From NCBI GenBank assembly GCA_037176725.1, contig JAZBRS010000077.1:1426001-1490000 (forward strand): DNA of 64,000 bases, read 5' to 3'. The stretch is from Posidonia oceanica (Eukaryota; Streptophyta; Magnoliopsida; Alismatales; Posidoniaceae). The first letter of the stretch is position 1, and each line of letters begins with the position of its first letter. The position numbers and the translations under genes are program-made. The notes beneath the pieces are model-generated. The model searched no databases. It saw nothing but the letters and a program-made list of their open reading frames with translations, and was not told the origin of the DNA. Below are positions 1 through 10,597 of this stretch, in pieces.

Positions 1-2
1 TG

Positions 3-548
3 GAGTCTGCAAACAAGAACATTGTTAAAATCCTGAAGAAGATGGCAGAAACCCACAAGGATTGGCATGACAAGCTCCCGTACGAGCTCTGGGCGTACAG
101 GACATCAATCCGGACCTCGACGGGAGCCACCCCGTACTCTCTGGTATACGGCATGGAAGCGGTGTTACCTGTTGAAGTAGAGATCCCCTCTCTACGGATC
201 CTACGAGAAGCTGAGTTGGAAGAGGCAGAATGGGTCGAAGACCGCTGCGTCCAACTGAATTTGATTGATGAGCACAGACTGCAAGCTATGCACAACGCTC
301 ACTGCTACCAGAAGCGGATGGCCAGAGCATTCTTGAAGAAGGTCCAGCCCAGAAACTTTCAGCCAGGGGACCTTGTCTTGCGCGCCATTCATTTGCCTGA
401 TGGTCGAGGGAAATTCCGACCCAATTGGCACGGCCCCTTTGTGGTCAAGCAGATCTTCTCGGGAGGCACTGTAACTCTTGAGGATATGGACCAGGTCGAG
501 CAGCCTGAGCCTGTCAACCTCTGCTATCTCAAGAAGTACTATCAGTAG
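3..548 (+). CDS. Element A pol, C-terminal end of integrase (partial at window start)
   Basis: The first codons encode the catalytic-core stretch containing the third acidic residue of the DDE triad (VESANKN context). The integrase C-terminal domain follows, with the GPF-type motif (WHGPFVVKQIF) and the terminal LCYLKKYYQ before a TAG at 546-548. The integrase of such elements inserts the cDNA copy into the genome inside the nucleus. The frame is open and aligns without gaps to the end of B's pol (20161-20709), differing at a handful of residues. The N-terminal zinc-binding domain and first two acidic residues lie upstream of the window. The open frame suggests A is not very old, although its downstream gene is frameshifted. 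Confidence 0.92.
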   Translation, partial: ESANKNIVKILKKMAETHKDWHDKLPYELWAYRTSIRTSTGATPYSLVYGMEAVLPVEVEIPSLRILREAELEEAEWVEDRCVQLNLIDEHRLQAMHNAHCYQKRMARAFLKKVQPRNFQPGDLVLRAIHLPDGRGKFRPNWHGPFVVKQIFSGGTVTLEDMDQVEQPEPVNLCYLKKYYQ

Positions 549-1545
549 CCGAAAGCGGCCCCGTTGCAGATGCCCTTCTCCCACCTACACACTTGCATTC
601 TCACTCCTTGCATTCTCATCCTATCTATATTTTCTATCTATCCTACTCTTGCGTTCTCTCTTCTCAAATCATCATCATCATCTTCTCAAAAACATCCATC
701 ATCTTTTTTCAAAATCATCATCGTCATTCTCTCAAATCATGCATTACATCTTTGGCCTGGTGATGAAAACCGGAAGTGCTTGTCCTATTCTAGAAAGAGT
801 CCGCCTTACCTCACTCGGCACTACTTAGATGTCTTAGCTAGGGAGGGAGCCACCATCAATCAGGACAGGCGAACTGCCTAATCTCGTAAGGACATACACC
901 TTTGAGGGAGAAAAAATGTTAGGATGTGAGTCTGGAAAAAGTGAGAGTAGACATCTAGGCTTGGGCACGTCCAAGGAATAGAAGACGAAGACAGAAGCCG
1001 GCCCTAGAGATAGGGGTGTGCAGTCTAACCCTGCTCCTTCTACCCATCACACAGCAGACCCAAAGCCCAGATCCATCACGACTCAAACACCCTTCTTTTG
1101 CCACCAAAATGGGGATAGCAAAAGCCTGAAAAAAAAAAAGAGAAAAAGAAGCCAAACAAGCAAAAAAAAAGAAATAGAACAAAAACAAAAAAAAAAAGAG
1201 AAAAAAAAAGCAAAAAAAAAAGAAGAAAGAGAAAAGGGCAAGATGCAGCCCAAAAATACAGGCACCATCATCCCCCGCACCTCACTAGAGACCCAAGGGT
1301 GTTCAGTTTTAAGAAGGGTCTACCACTTCCCTCCAAGAGCAAACACTTACCTTCTCCCAAGCTAGGGGCGGAGAAAGACTGCATACCTATAAGGGAGAAA
1401 TCAAAGAAAAAAAAGAGAGCAGAAAGAGTAGGTGTAGGTCCTGAGAGTTCGGCGAGAAGCCTGTCCTCACCACACCACCACCTATACAAATGCCAACACC
1501 CGTTCCGGAGTGCCACCAGCAAGCCAAGAGTCTAAGTAGGGCCCG
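549..1545 (+). other. Element A post-pol spacer, no supported gene
   Basis: I see no conserved protein here. The stretch has pyrimidine and (ATC)n-rich sequence at about 600-740, a block shared with B and C that includes the purine run GAGGGAGAAAAAATG (904-918), and a very A-rich part at 1120-1240. Short frames here do not keep their reading frame in B. It ends at a splice-donor-like GTGAGT. Confidence 0.75.
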
Positions 1546-1967
1546 GTGAGTCGGGGACCACTCCTTTCCTTTGCAGCAGGCACCAAAGCGCTCCGTATGC
1601 TGAGGGCACCCAAGCATACTAATCATTCCATAAGCATACCAACCTGCATCATGCATACATGCATCCTCAATTATCCTTTCTTGCTTATCAATCGCTCCGC
1701 TCTGCAAGTCGCTTCGACCTTGAGATAGTACTTCTTGCCTAGAACGTGTTGACGCTGCTCAAGCTGCGCTGGTCCAGATCTCTTGCCAGCCCTCACCCCC
1801 GTATCCACAGGACTACTGCAGATTCCCTTTGCTTATCTATGCTTAACTGCTATGTTCTGATCTTTAGCTGCTGGATGCATATTGAACTACATTATCAGCC
1901 TCAGATTCTGCTCTCCATCAGAGATTATATGGCTGTGTGATCTGATTGTTTACAATGGTAATAACAG
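1546..1967 (+). other. Element A candidate intron in the leader of the DUF7745-like gene
   Basis: GTGAGT at 1546 is an excellent plant 5' splice site. The same donor occurs at the homologous place in B (21661) and C (48246, minus strand). The proposed 3' end is ...AACAG at 1967, just before GTACC, about 50 bp upstream of the conserved start codon; CTGCAG at 1986 is an alternative acceptor. Splicing is inferred and no transcript evidence is available. Confidence 0.4.
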
Positions 1968-2016
1968 GTACCCTCAAGCTCTGCAGTTATCTGCCTGTAC
2001 CCCTATGATCTGCGCA

Positions 2017-3220
2017 ATGGGCTTCCCCACTCTGTTGACTCCAGCACACTGCTCGGAGACCCTGCGAGAATGGATCGGCGAGCTTACCCAAGAAGACTGC
2101 GAAAAGCTGCGCCTGTGGGGCATCCCAACCAAGCTGCTGAAGGCTGCTAATGTGGGAGTAAGCCGCCATCTTCTGTGTGCTGCCGCAAGATTCTGGAAAC
2201 CAGCGCACCACGTCTTTCGCTTCGGCAGAACTGAACTTACACCCACACTGGAAGAAGTGCGTCGGATCTGCGGCTTCTCCAAGATCATGGGGCCGTCTAT
2301 CTTCATGAGGCGTGACAGATATCTCGCGGTCTTGAGCCAGCTGACTGGGCTCCCTACTCGAAGCTGCCAACAGAGACTGATCTGCACCAGCGGACCTGAA
2401 CTTATGCTTCGCCTAGCGCACTTTGATGATGTCATGAAGAAGCGCGTCGAACTCGGAGATGAGCTGTGGCTCCGAGGGTTTGTCATTCGCTTCCTGGGCG
2501 AGCTGATCTTTACTCATGGCCGATTGACAGTGGCCATCGAGGTTGCAGAGATAGCACTTGCTGTGGTGACCCGACAGATAGACCTGGCACCAGTTGTTCT
2601 GGAGGAAACGTACCACGGGCTGGACAGCATCTCACATCGCTGCCGCCACTTCCACTGCTGCGGGAGCACTTATACAAGTCTGGCTAGCTACACACTTAGA
2701 AATGAACCTTCTACGCCCTCAGGTGCATGCCTTCAAAGCCTACTGCAGCAGCGGCCATGCCAAGACAGTCAAAAGCGTCAAAGAAGAATACGAAAGGCTA
2801 TCAGCACTGACTGATGACGCTGTGACCTGGCGTATCATCCCCTCTGTAGTCGAGCCAATCACTGTCTTTTTCAGCACGTGTGACACACGGCTGATCGTGC
2901 TACCAGGATTCACGGCGGGTGTGGAATACCACCCCATCAGGGTTATGCGCCAATTTGGCTTCCAGCAGGGCGCCTTTGTTGACAGCACAACGCCCGAGCT
3001 TCTTCAAGCATACCCTCTCCGCACGACTGCCCCAACCAAGAAGCTGGCTGATCTGATGCAGCATGGGGTGCGATCAACAGACATTGCAGCTGCGGGAGGT
3101 GTAGGATGCACCCCTGAGTATGAGATTGAGGTCCGGGAGCTCTGGCCCATCAATGAAATCCCGCCAGGCGGCCCCTTATTCCCCGACTCCAGGCAGCCAA
3201 AGAAGGCCCGAACCGGCTGG
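2017..3220 (+). pseudogene. Element A DUF7745-like (plant mobile domain-like) gene, frameshifted
   Basis: The product resembles the plant DUF7745 family, which is related to the aminotransferase-like plant mobile domain; its role is unknown. Visible family-like blocks are AARFWKPAHHVFRFG, TPTLEEVRRICGF, LWLRGFVIRFLGELIFTHG and YHPIRVMRQFGFQQG. The start is set at the ATG beginning MGFPTLLTP, because B and C have the same start (MGFPTL, MGYPTL). Relative to B one extra G lies in the GGG near 2661-2663, so the protein continues in another frame. The homologous stop is TGG here (3218-3220), and the second frame runs on to 3505 into repeat sequence. Apart from the single-base insertion the length equals that of B and C. 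It is probably non-functional. Confidence 0.72.
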
Positions 3221-3512
3221 GCACTTGTGCAAACATCATGTGGTCTTCTTTCAAGTTATGCTGCATGCTTTTGGCCTGCCACAGGCATGTACTCATCAAG
3301 TTCTTTCAATGAAAAACTGTTTCTGCTGTCTGCTTGCACTTCAACATTGCTTATTGCATTGTCTTATCATTGCCAACATCATCTTGGGCCCTCTGGCCAG
3401 ACTCGCAGCCAACACAACGCAGGAAAGTCCTTAGCACCCACTCCAGAGTCCAGAATCTCTGCAGACCCGCGCCGGCAAGCCAAGCCATCCAGCGTCCCCA
3501 GCTGAGTCATCT

Positions 3513-3655
3513 GCGGGCTGGCACCCCCAACTGCTCGGCGATAGGTCCGTCAACCTATCATCATCTGTAGGCTGGCACCCCCAACTGCTCGGTAATAGGT
3601 CCGTCAACCTGTCATCATCTTCTGCGGGCTGGTACCCCAAACTACTCGTCTGACA
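3513..3655 (+). repeat. Element A short tandem array, GGCTGGCACCCCCAACTG monomer
   Basis: About two and a half copies of a monomer of roughly 54-57 bp, starting GGGCTGGCACCCCCAACTGC and including a GATAGG...CCTATC inverted repeat. The same monomer core is expanded to about 83 bp and six copies in B, and occurs inverted in C and D. No coding function is seen. Confidence 0.8.
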
Positions 3656-3834
3656 AACACGTCAGCTTTGTCTTCACCTTCTGCTTTTGATGCCAAGGAC
3701 GCACTGGCCAACCCCTGGTGTCATCCCGACACCAGGGGCATCTTTTGATCGCCCCTTGGTATCATCCTCCCCCTCTTTCCCCCATGATATTCCTAGTATC
3801 ATGGGATGATTCGCTCTCGCGAAACCTTTTCCTT
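3656..3834 (+). other. Element A spacer between repeat arrays
   Basis: Non-repetitive link shared with B (24190-24370). It contains the inverted repeat TGGTGTCATCCCGACACCA near 3717-3735 and short pyrimidine runs. No gene is seen. Confidence 0.6.
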
Positions 3835-4460
3835 ATCAATCAATCTCATCATTATCTCATCCCCTCTTTGCCGGCCGATAAGTCCGATATCTTATCACCT
3901 TTTCTTATCAATCAATCTCATCCCCTCTTTGCCGGCCGATAAGTCCGATATCTTATCATCTCATCATTATCTCATCCCCTCTTTGCCGGCCGATAAGTCC
4001 GATATCTTATCACCTTTTCTTACCAATCAATCTCATCATTATCTCATCCCCTCTTTGCCGGCCGATAAGTCCAATATCTTATCACCTTTTCTTATCAATC
4101 AATCTCATCATTATCTCATCCCCTCTTTGTCGGCCGATAAGTCCGATATCTTATCACCTTTTTCTTATCAATCAATCTCATCATTATCTCATCCCCTCTT
4201 TGCCGACCGATAAGTCCGATATCTTATCACCTTTTCTTACCAATCAATCTCATCATTACCTCATCCCCTCTTTACCGGCCGATAAGTCTGATATCTTATC
4301 ACCTTTTCAATCAATCAATCTCATCATTACCTCATCCCCTCTTTGCCGGCCGATAAGTCCGATATATTATCACCTTTTCAATCAATCAATCTCATCATTC
4401 CCTCATCCCCTCTTTGCCGGCTGATAAGTCCGATATCTTATCAATCAATCAATCAATCAA
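3835..4460 (+). repeat. Element A tandem array with GATAAG/CTTATC hairpin monomers
   Basis: About nine copies of a 58-73 bp monomer made of CTCATCATTATCTCATCCCC, then CTCTTTGCCGGCC, then the hairpin GATAAGTCCGATATCTTATC. Each hairpin has 6-bp perfect arms. Copy length varies through an optional CTTATCAATCAAT spacer. The translated ORFs across it are periodic artefacts of the monomer. Confidence 0.9.
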
Positions 4461-4784
4461 TCACTGCTCTTTCCGGTTGATAGGACCGTAAACTATCATC
4501 TTGGGCTGATCCCCGATCTGGCCCGCAGTTGTGTTATACGGCTGACATCCAGTAACTGTCCCTCGTAATTGCACTTTCCAGTTGATAGGACTGTAAACTA
4601 TCGTTCCAGTTGATAGGACTACAAACTATCGTTCCAGTTGATAGGGCTGTAAACTATCATTCTCTGGCTGATGATCCAAAACTCAGCCTTGGCTGATATC
4701 CGAAACTATCACTTGCAATTACGTTATACGGCCGACATCCAGTAACTGTCCCTTGCAATTGCAGCTTCCAGTTGATAGGACTGT
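4461..4784 (+). repeat. Element A hairpin array, GATAG/CTATC monomers (first half)
   Basis: Short monomers of the type CCAGTTGATAGGACTGTAAAC followed by TATC, mixed with GGCTGATATCC...AACTATC and GTTATACGGCTGACATCC...AACTGTC units. The array is interrupted by insertion of element B and continues at 32360. Confidence 0.88.
4780..4784 (+). repeat. Target-site duplication of element B, left copy (ACTGT)
   Basis: ACTGT directly precedes the TGTTGACACC terminus of B's 5' LTR and is repeated at 32360-32364 directly after its 3' LTR. This fits the 5-bp staggered cut typical of Ty3/gypsy integrases. Confidence 0.95.
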
Positions 4785-6704
4785 TGTTGACACCCCATCT
4801 TGACAGGCTTGGATCCTTGGGGCCCTCCTAGTGATTGCTGGACTCAAACCTAACCCAAAACCAAACCCTAATCCTCTTCTTTACCCTCCAAAATCAGCCC
4901 ATCTTGACCTAAGCCTTTGCCCCTCTTCCCAAGCTCAAAACCTAACCAAAAGCCATAGGAAAACCCACCAACACCCACTTAACAAGCCTACCCAAGAACC
5001 TAGAAATTTCCAAACCTAGACCATTCCCAAAAACCCTAGAAAACCTAGGCAAAACTCCCCTTTTTCTACACCTTGAAACCCCTCCAAAACCTTCTTAGAA
5101 TTAAACCAAAACTTCAGGACCAACACCTCAAACCCTAGACTGCCCACTCACCAATTTTCACTCCATTCCAAGACCCTTACGACCCCCTTTCATCTAAATT
5201 ATCCTTTTCTCTCTCTGGGATTATCATTTTCTCTCTCCTCTCTCTCTCCTGATTATCATCTCTCTTTTCATCCCCTTCTTGCTCCCTCTCTGGCCTGGCT
5301 GTGGGCCCCCTTTGTGCTTCTATCCTTCCTCTATCTTATTCCTATTTTTACTTTATTTTTAACACTTTCTCTAATTTTCGAAAAATCCTTTTCCTTCAAC
5401 CTATCTCTTTTCCTTTTATCTCCCTCTTTTTTCCATTTCTTTCCTCCTTCTCTTTTCCTTTTCCCTCTCTTGCAAAAATCCATGAAAACCCCTAAAAATC
5501 TGTAAAATCCCAAAATATAAAAGAAACAAATCAGAACCCTAAGAAAAACAATTAAAAAACATTAAACAAGCAATTAAAAACCTAAACTTGACCAAATCAA
5601 ACTAAAAGGAAAACCAAGCATGTAAGCTAAAAAATGCAAAACAAATCTAAAGAAAACACTGAAAATTCAAGGAAAAAACTAAAATAAAACCAAAACCTAC
5701 CAAAAGTAAAAACCCCATCAAAAGAATTAAAAAACAAAACCTAAAAAGAAGAATTAAAAAACAAACACTAAAACAAGTAATTAAAGAAGCAAAGAGACTT
5801 AACCTAACAAACCTAAGGAAAAAACAACATAAAAACTTAATTAAAAAAGGGAAAAGAAAAACACACTTAAAAGACTTAAAAACACCCCATCAAACCAGAA
5901 AAATCTAATTAAAAACTTCAAGAAAAATCAACAAATAAAAACCAAAGCATAATTTAAAAGACTTAAGAAAGAAAAAACCCTAAGAAGACTAAAACTTAAA
6001 AACCTGAAAACAACCCTGATTAATACGAGAATAAATCCTAAAAAATCCTAATCGATATCCTAAGTGTCCAACAAGGGAAACACAATTTTTAAAACAATTT
6101 AAAACAAGGTTTAACAAACATTTAATCAAGTGAAAACCAATTAAAAGCAAAACCAAAACCCTAAAACCCTAATCAAGCCCAAAACACATTAATCAACCCA
6201 AAATGGCCATTAAAAAATTTAATTAAAACCCTAATTCACAACACAACCTTTCTAGTATTTTTATTTATTTTTAGTTCATTTTTACTAATTTTGTTTCCCC
6301 ATTCTACCCTCTCTTCTTTCTTACTTCTCTTTTTCTTTCTTTCCTTTCCTTACTGGGCCCAATCCAGCCCGTTTTTCTTTTTTCTTTTATTTCTTTTTTT
6401 TTCTTCGGCCCGCAGCAGTCCGGCCCGCCTTCTCCACCCCTTCTTCCTCCTTCACCTTCACTGCATTTTTTTCTTTCTTTCACCGGTTCTCTCCCGTGGC
6501 GAGCAACAGCCTTCCCTTCTCCTTTTTCAAATTCAAAGCCCTCCATCCTTTCAACTACAGCAGCTCGCCGCTCTCTCTTGTCTCAGCACCGATTCCGGGA
6601 GGTATTCAATGCCCGTTGTCTCGCCGGCATCCGTCTCTTTTCAGCTGCAGTGCGACGCCGTTGAATCCAAAAATTCCAGCGCGCGTACCGGCGACTCCTC
6701 CTGA

Positions 6705-6710
6705 TATAAG
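6705..6710 (+). promoter_or_regulatory. Candidate TATA box in B 5' LTR
   Basis: TATAAG in the context CCTGATATAAGCC, at the change from pyrimidine-rich to purine-rich sequence. The 3' LTR keeps it at 28486-28491. Element A's LTR has only a related AGATAAAGCC at the equivalent place (about 35567). The assignment rests on motif and position only. Confidence 0.3.
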
Positions 6711-9191
6711 CCTCCTCTTCGTTCTTCAATTAAAAAGGGCAGACCATCAGAAGAGAAGAGACCGGAGAGAGCGGGGAGAAACCAGAATTCCAGCAGCTTT
6801 CCTCCACCTGAGCGACCTCCTCTTTCTTCCTCTGTATTCTCCAATTCCCAGAGAGAAGAGTCTGAGAGAGAGAGCCTGAGGGTGTGCTTTGGCATCCCGG
6901 AGAGAGAGCCCAGTTCCAGGACCTTCCCCTAGCAATCCTTTCCCCAATTCTTTCCTCTGAATTCAGCAGAACCTTCTCCTTCTTCTCCAGCAAACCAGCC
7001 CCCTTCCAAGCCCCAATTGCTCTCCCAGTTAATCCCCCAAGTTCACCTAGAAACCCAGCAATACCTCCCCACCATTTCCCGACCATTCCCCCTCTGAAAC
7101 CATCCTAAAACACCACCTGTCCACCTGAAACTCAAACTGTAACCCAACACCTCCTCTCCTGAAATTACCTTCACCACAGTCCACCGCATCTTCCCAAACC
7201 TTCCCCAGATATTCGCCTGAACTCCACCTTCCCGAAGCACCCAGCCTTCAGCCTTCTCCCCCACCACAGACCGAAACCTTCACCACAAACACCTGCACCT
7301 CCCACTGACCAGAAATCCGGCCGACCAGCAAACTCTTCCCACTGCCTCCAGAAAACCAATTCAACCACCCAGAATCCTTCCCCAGACCTCTAGCAATCTC
7401 CCCGAAGGCTCTGCTTCGCCGGACGAGCAGCAGACAAGGCCCCCCACCTCCGGCTGCTCACTGTCAACCCAAAAGACCCAATCTTCCGCTCGAGCTGTAG
7501 AAGCATCATCCGATCGTCCAAGGAGCTCTGGAGCTTCGTCCTGAAGACGCTCGAACCACCGTGAGCCGCCAGCATCCACCGCAGCGACCAGACGACCATC
7601 GCCGGCCAGCTCCGACACTGCTGAGGTCGGGAGGACGCTCCAGACACGGTCACAGGTATTTTCTTACCTTCCCCGCTCTCTCTCTTCCTCCTGCTGCTTC
7701 CCCGCCGATCAGAGTCAGCTTCCAAGCCTTCCTGCTCCGTCCTCGACTCGCCGGTCTTCCTGTCTTCTCCGGCGCCGATCTCCTGTTCTCCGAACGCTCC
7801 GGCCAGAAGAACGGCCCCTAGGTGATCTCCGGAGCTCCGCACAGATGCCGACAACCTCCTCCGCCGATCAACACCCCCGCAGCCCTCCTGTGCCGGTGGT
7901 GGTGAGTGCCGGTGGCTCACTGCTACAGTGCCAGCCACCGCCGGCCAAGCACTGTGCTTTTATTTTTCTGTTTGTATAGTTTATGTGTGAATATTGCATA
8001 TCTGCCTTAAGTTATCTCATTTTTACGTTTTAGTCCTCTCTTCATTTAATCAGCTTAGTTTTTAATTAAATATCATGCTAAATTGCTCTGAATATCTGTG
8101 CTTTTCAGTATTTTCTTTTCAGTCCTTTTACTGTGCTGTGCTGTTGTATTATTTTGCATTTTAGCCCCTCTATTTTCGTTTTTTGCATATAAGTCCTGCC
8201 CTAAATCAGTTCATTTAATTGCATATAGTTTGCCATACTGCATTGCATTCTGGCCCCTTGCATGTTTCTGATTTTGCATTTAGGTCCATGCACTGTAGTA
8301 GCTTAGGTTTTATTTTTATTTTTGCTTGTTGCATTGCATTTTTCTTCCCTCTGTTTTTTGATTTTTGCATGTAGGTCCATTTTAAATATGCAGTAACTGT
8401 TTTCCATGCATTTTGGCTTATTGCATTGCCTTTTCAACCCTGAACTTTTAAAAAATTGCATATCAGTCCTTTTCAGTGTTTTCAGAGCATATTTACCATA
8501 CAAAATTGCATATTTGACCCCTGCATGATTCAAAAATCACACCTAGGTCCTTGCATCCTTTAAAAACTATGTAAAAAGACTGTTTTGCCCCTAAAGTTGC
8601 ATCTTAGCTCCTATGCTTACAAAATTGCATGTAGACCCTCCACTTGCATTACCAGACTCCCCAGAACCCTGTTTTCTGGAAAATTTGCACTTTAGACCCC
8701 ATTTTTTTTCAAAATTGCACTCTGATTTCTTTTTGTTTTTCAAAACTTCTTCCAATGCATACCCTCTTTTCAAATTAGTTTTCTGAGCCCAGTCTTTTGC
8801 AAAATAACCCTCTGCCCTCTCCTGTTTTCAAAACCCTCCTCTGTGGACCCCATCTTTTGTGAAAAATTACATTTTAGCCCCTTTTCTTTTTCAAAAATGC
8901 TATTGAACTCCTGTCTTTTCCAAGTTTGTTCCCCTTGTTTCTCCTTGCTTGTGCATGCATTCTGCATTCATTTAGTCTTGCATTTTAGCATCCTTTTGCA
9001 CACACTAAGTACCTTTAGCTCCCCTTCACCTGGGAGGACCTTTTGCACACCCCTAGGACCTCCCGAACACCTAGATCTGTTCTTCTCCCCTGTTCTGGCC
9101 CTTCTGCCTTGAAGCTGCGATATCTTCCAATCCGGCCGTTGGATCTTCTCAAGTAAGCTGCCTAGGCGACCGCAGCGAAGCGCTCTTCAGC

Positions 9192-9234
9192 ATGGACCAA
9201 GCAGATCTCAGATCAGGCTCCCGGGTTTCCAGGT
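9192..9234 (+). other. Conserved LTR block ending in a splice-donor-like site
   Basis: ATG at 9192 opens a short frame (MDQADLRSGSR) that ends at TTTCCAG|GTATGT. The A LTR has the same block at 38059-38101 (CCCAG|GTACGT) and the B 3' LTR at 30974-31016. The solo LTR E keeps the donor as CCAAG|GTAAGC (58808), but its ATG is followed at once by TAG. Retention of the donor rather than the frame suggests a leader exon. Splicing is inferred. Confidence 0.35.
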
Positions 9235-10579
9235 ATGTCCTCCTAAACCTCTGCATTGCATTCATTTGCATGCCATTTGCATAGTTTTCCTCGTTTTCGA
9301 TTTCTGTCTATTTGAGCATGTAGAATAGGGCCTCCTCTTCTTGTCTATCAACTCAGGTCTCCATTTCGCGTTTCCATGTGTTTTGTGTTGAGTTTTCCCT
9401 GGATTTACCACTTAATGAGACTTTTTTCCCCCTTTTTCCACGATCCGATCGCATCGCGAGCTTTGGGCAGCATGCGAGAAACACCGTGGAGCGGTTTAGT
9501 GGGAAACGGTCATAGAGAGGTGGTAATCCCTCCGTTTGCTCACTCTCCCCGTTTGTAGGTCTTCACACCTACCCTGGGTGGTCCTAAACAATGTCTGTTC
9601 TTACACACACATTGTCTTGCTCCTCTTTGGCATCTTCTGATCTCTTCTTTGCATTTAGCATTCGCACAGTTTTCCGAGGTTTTATCTCGCAGCTTTTGGC
9701 ACCGTTTTGCGTGCCCGTTCTCGTTTTGGCACCGTTTTGCATGCCTGCTTTGTCTTTCGCGTCGTTTTGCGCGCTCGCCCTGTTTTTGGCACAGTTTTGC
9801 GTGCCCGTCATCGTCTTTTGCACCGATTTGCGTGTCGCCTTGCTTTCTCGCCCGTTTTGCCTGCCGGCCTTGTCTTTTGCACCGTTTTGCGTGCTTTCTT
9901 GTTTTTCGCCTCGTTTTACGTGTTTTACGCCGTTTTCTCTTGCATGTCGATCGCATTGCATGGTTTTACCGTTGTTTTGCTTTTTCGCCTGCATTTGCAT
10001 ATAGGGCTGTGATGCTTACTGCCTGGAGTTCTCACGAGCCAGGTTTCGCCCGGTTCGGAACACAGACAGCGTGGCTGAGCATTTAGAAAGCACGTTTACT
10101 TTCCTTGCTTTGCCTCATCCCACTTAGAGCACTCCTTGAGCATTCATTTAGGCATTCATAGGCACATAGGCATTCAATCCTGCATTTCCCTGCGTATGCG
10201 AGCGTAAGCCCAGAAAGACCGATTTTCGGGCGTGTCGGGGGTGCCTAACACCTTCCCCGCACGTAACAGGAGTCCTTGCCCTGTCTTTTGGCCCGCAATG
10301 ACCATACCGCCCTTATCCTAGGCTAGAGTCATCTCATTTGCATGTATTTGCATTTGTTTCCTTTGCATTGCTTTGCTTTGCATTTCTTGCTTGGTTTTGC
10401 ATGTTAATTCACGCATTTCCCCCGGTTTTCCTTGTCTCCCGTTAATAGACATGGTGGCGACTCTGATTTGTCTTATCTTTCTCTTTTCTCCTCGATTTCA
10501 AGTGTTTTCGAGTCGAGCCTCTTCCTCGGATCCAATCGCCGCTAGATAGCGAGCCTGATTCCGATTGGGATCGCTACAG

Positions 10580-10597
10580 TGGCGACTCCGCTGGGGA
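10580..10597 (+). other. Element B primer-binding site, tRNA-Arg-like
   Basis: TGGCGACTCCGCTGGGGA begins two bases after the LTR end. Its reverse complement ends in GGAGTCGCCA, as expected for a charged-end plant tRNA-Arg. Tat/Ogre elements are known to use tRNA-Arg. The tRNA identity comes from memory of tRNA ends, not from a search. Confidence 0.8.

Larger units (their letters stand above)
1..4784 (+). mobile_element. Element A, left part: 3' half of a Tat/Ogre-like Ty3/gypsy element
   Basis: This is the internal region of an outer LTR retrotransposon whose 5' half lies upstream of the window. In order it holds the integrase C-terminus, a post-pol spacer, a DUF7745-like gene and tandem repeats. 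The repeat array is cut at 4784 by the nested element B and resumes at 32360 with the same monomers; the 5-bp ACTGT occurs on both sides of B. A's coding parts are very close to B's by eye. Both the continuity of the repeat type and the target duplication can be read directly. Confidence 0.93.
4785..10578 (+). repeat. Element B 5' LTR (5794 bp)
   Basis: It pairs with 26568-32359 almost base for base (5792 bp). Internal zones are: an A-rich zone with telo-box-like AAACCCTA motifs (about 4840-6240); a pyrimidine-rich zone; a GC-rich zone (6500-7950) with a TATAAG candidate at 6705; T-rich sequence with repeated TTGCAT (7950-9000); a short conserved block with an ATG and a splice-donor-like site (9192-9233); a degenerate array of TTTTGGCACCGTTTTGCGTG units (9690-9910); and a block near the 3' end conserved in every LTR of the window. 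The end is CTACA. Open frames on both strands are not conserved as protein and I treat them as chance. Confidence 0.96.

Noticed and set aside
1120..1240. A-rich run in A (and 21240-21360 in B) as a poly(A) tail of a processed transcript or LINE
   Set aside because: The same stretch occurs at the same place in A and B, with T-rich sequence in C, without target duplications. It is part of the element's spacer.
5301..5513. Phe/Leu-rich small ORFs resembling membrane peptides in LTRs
   Set aside because: They come from pyrimidine-rich LTR tracts, occur in several frames at once, and differ between A, B and E.
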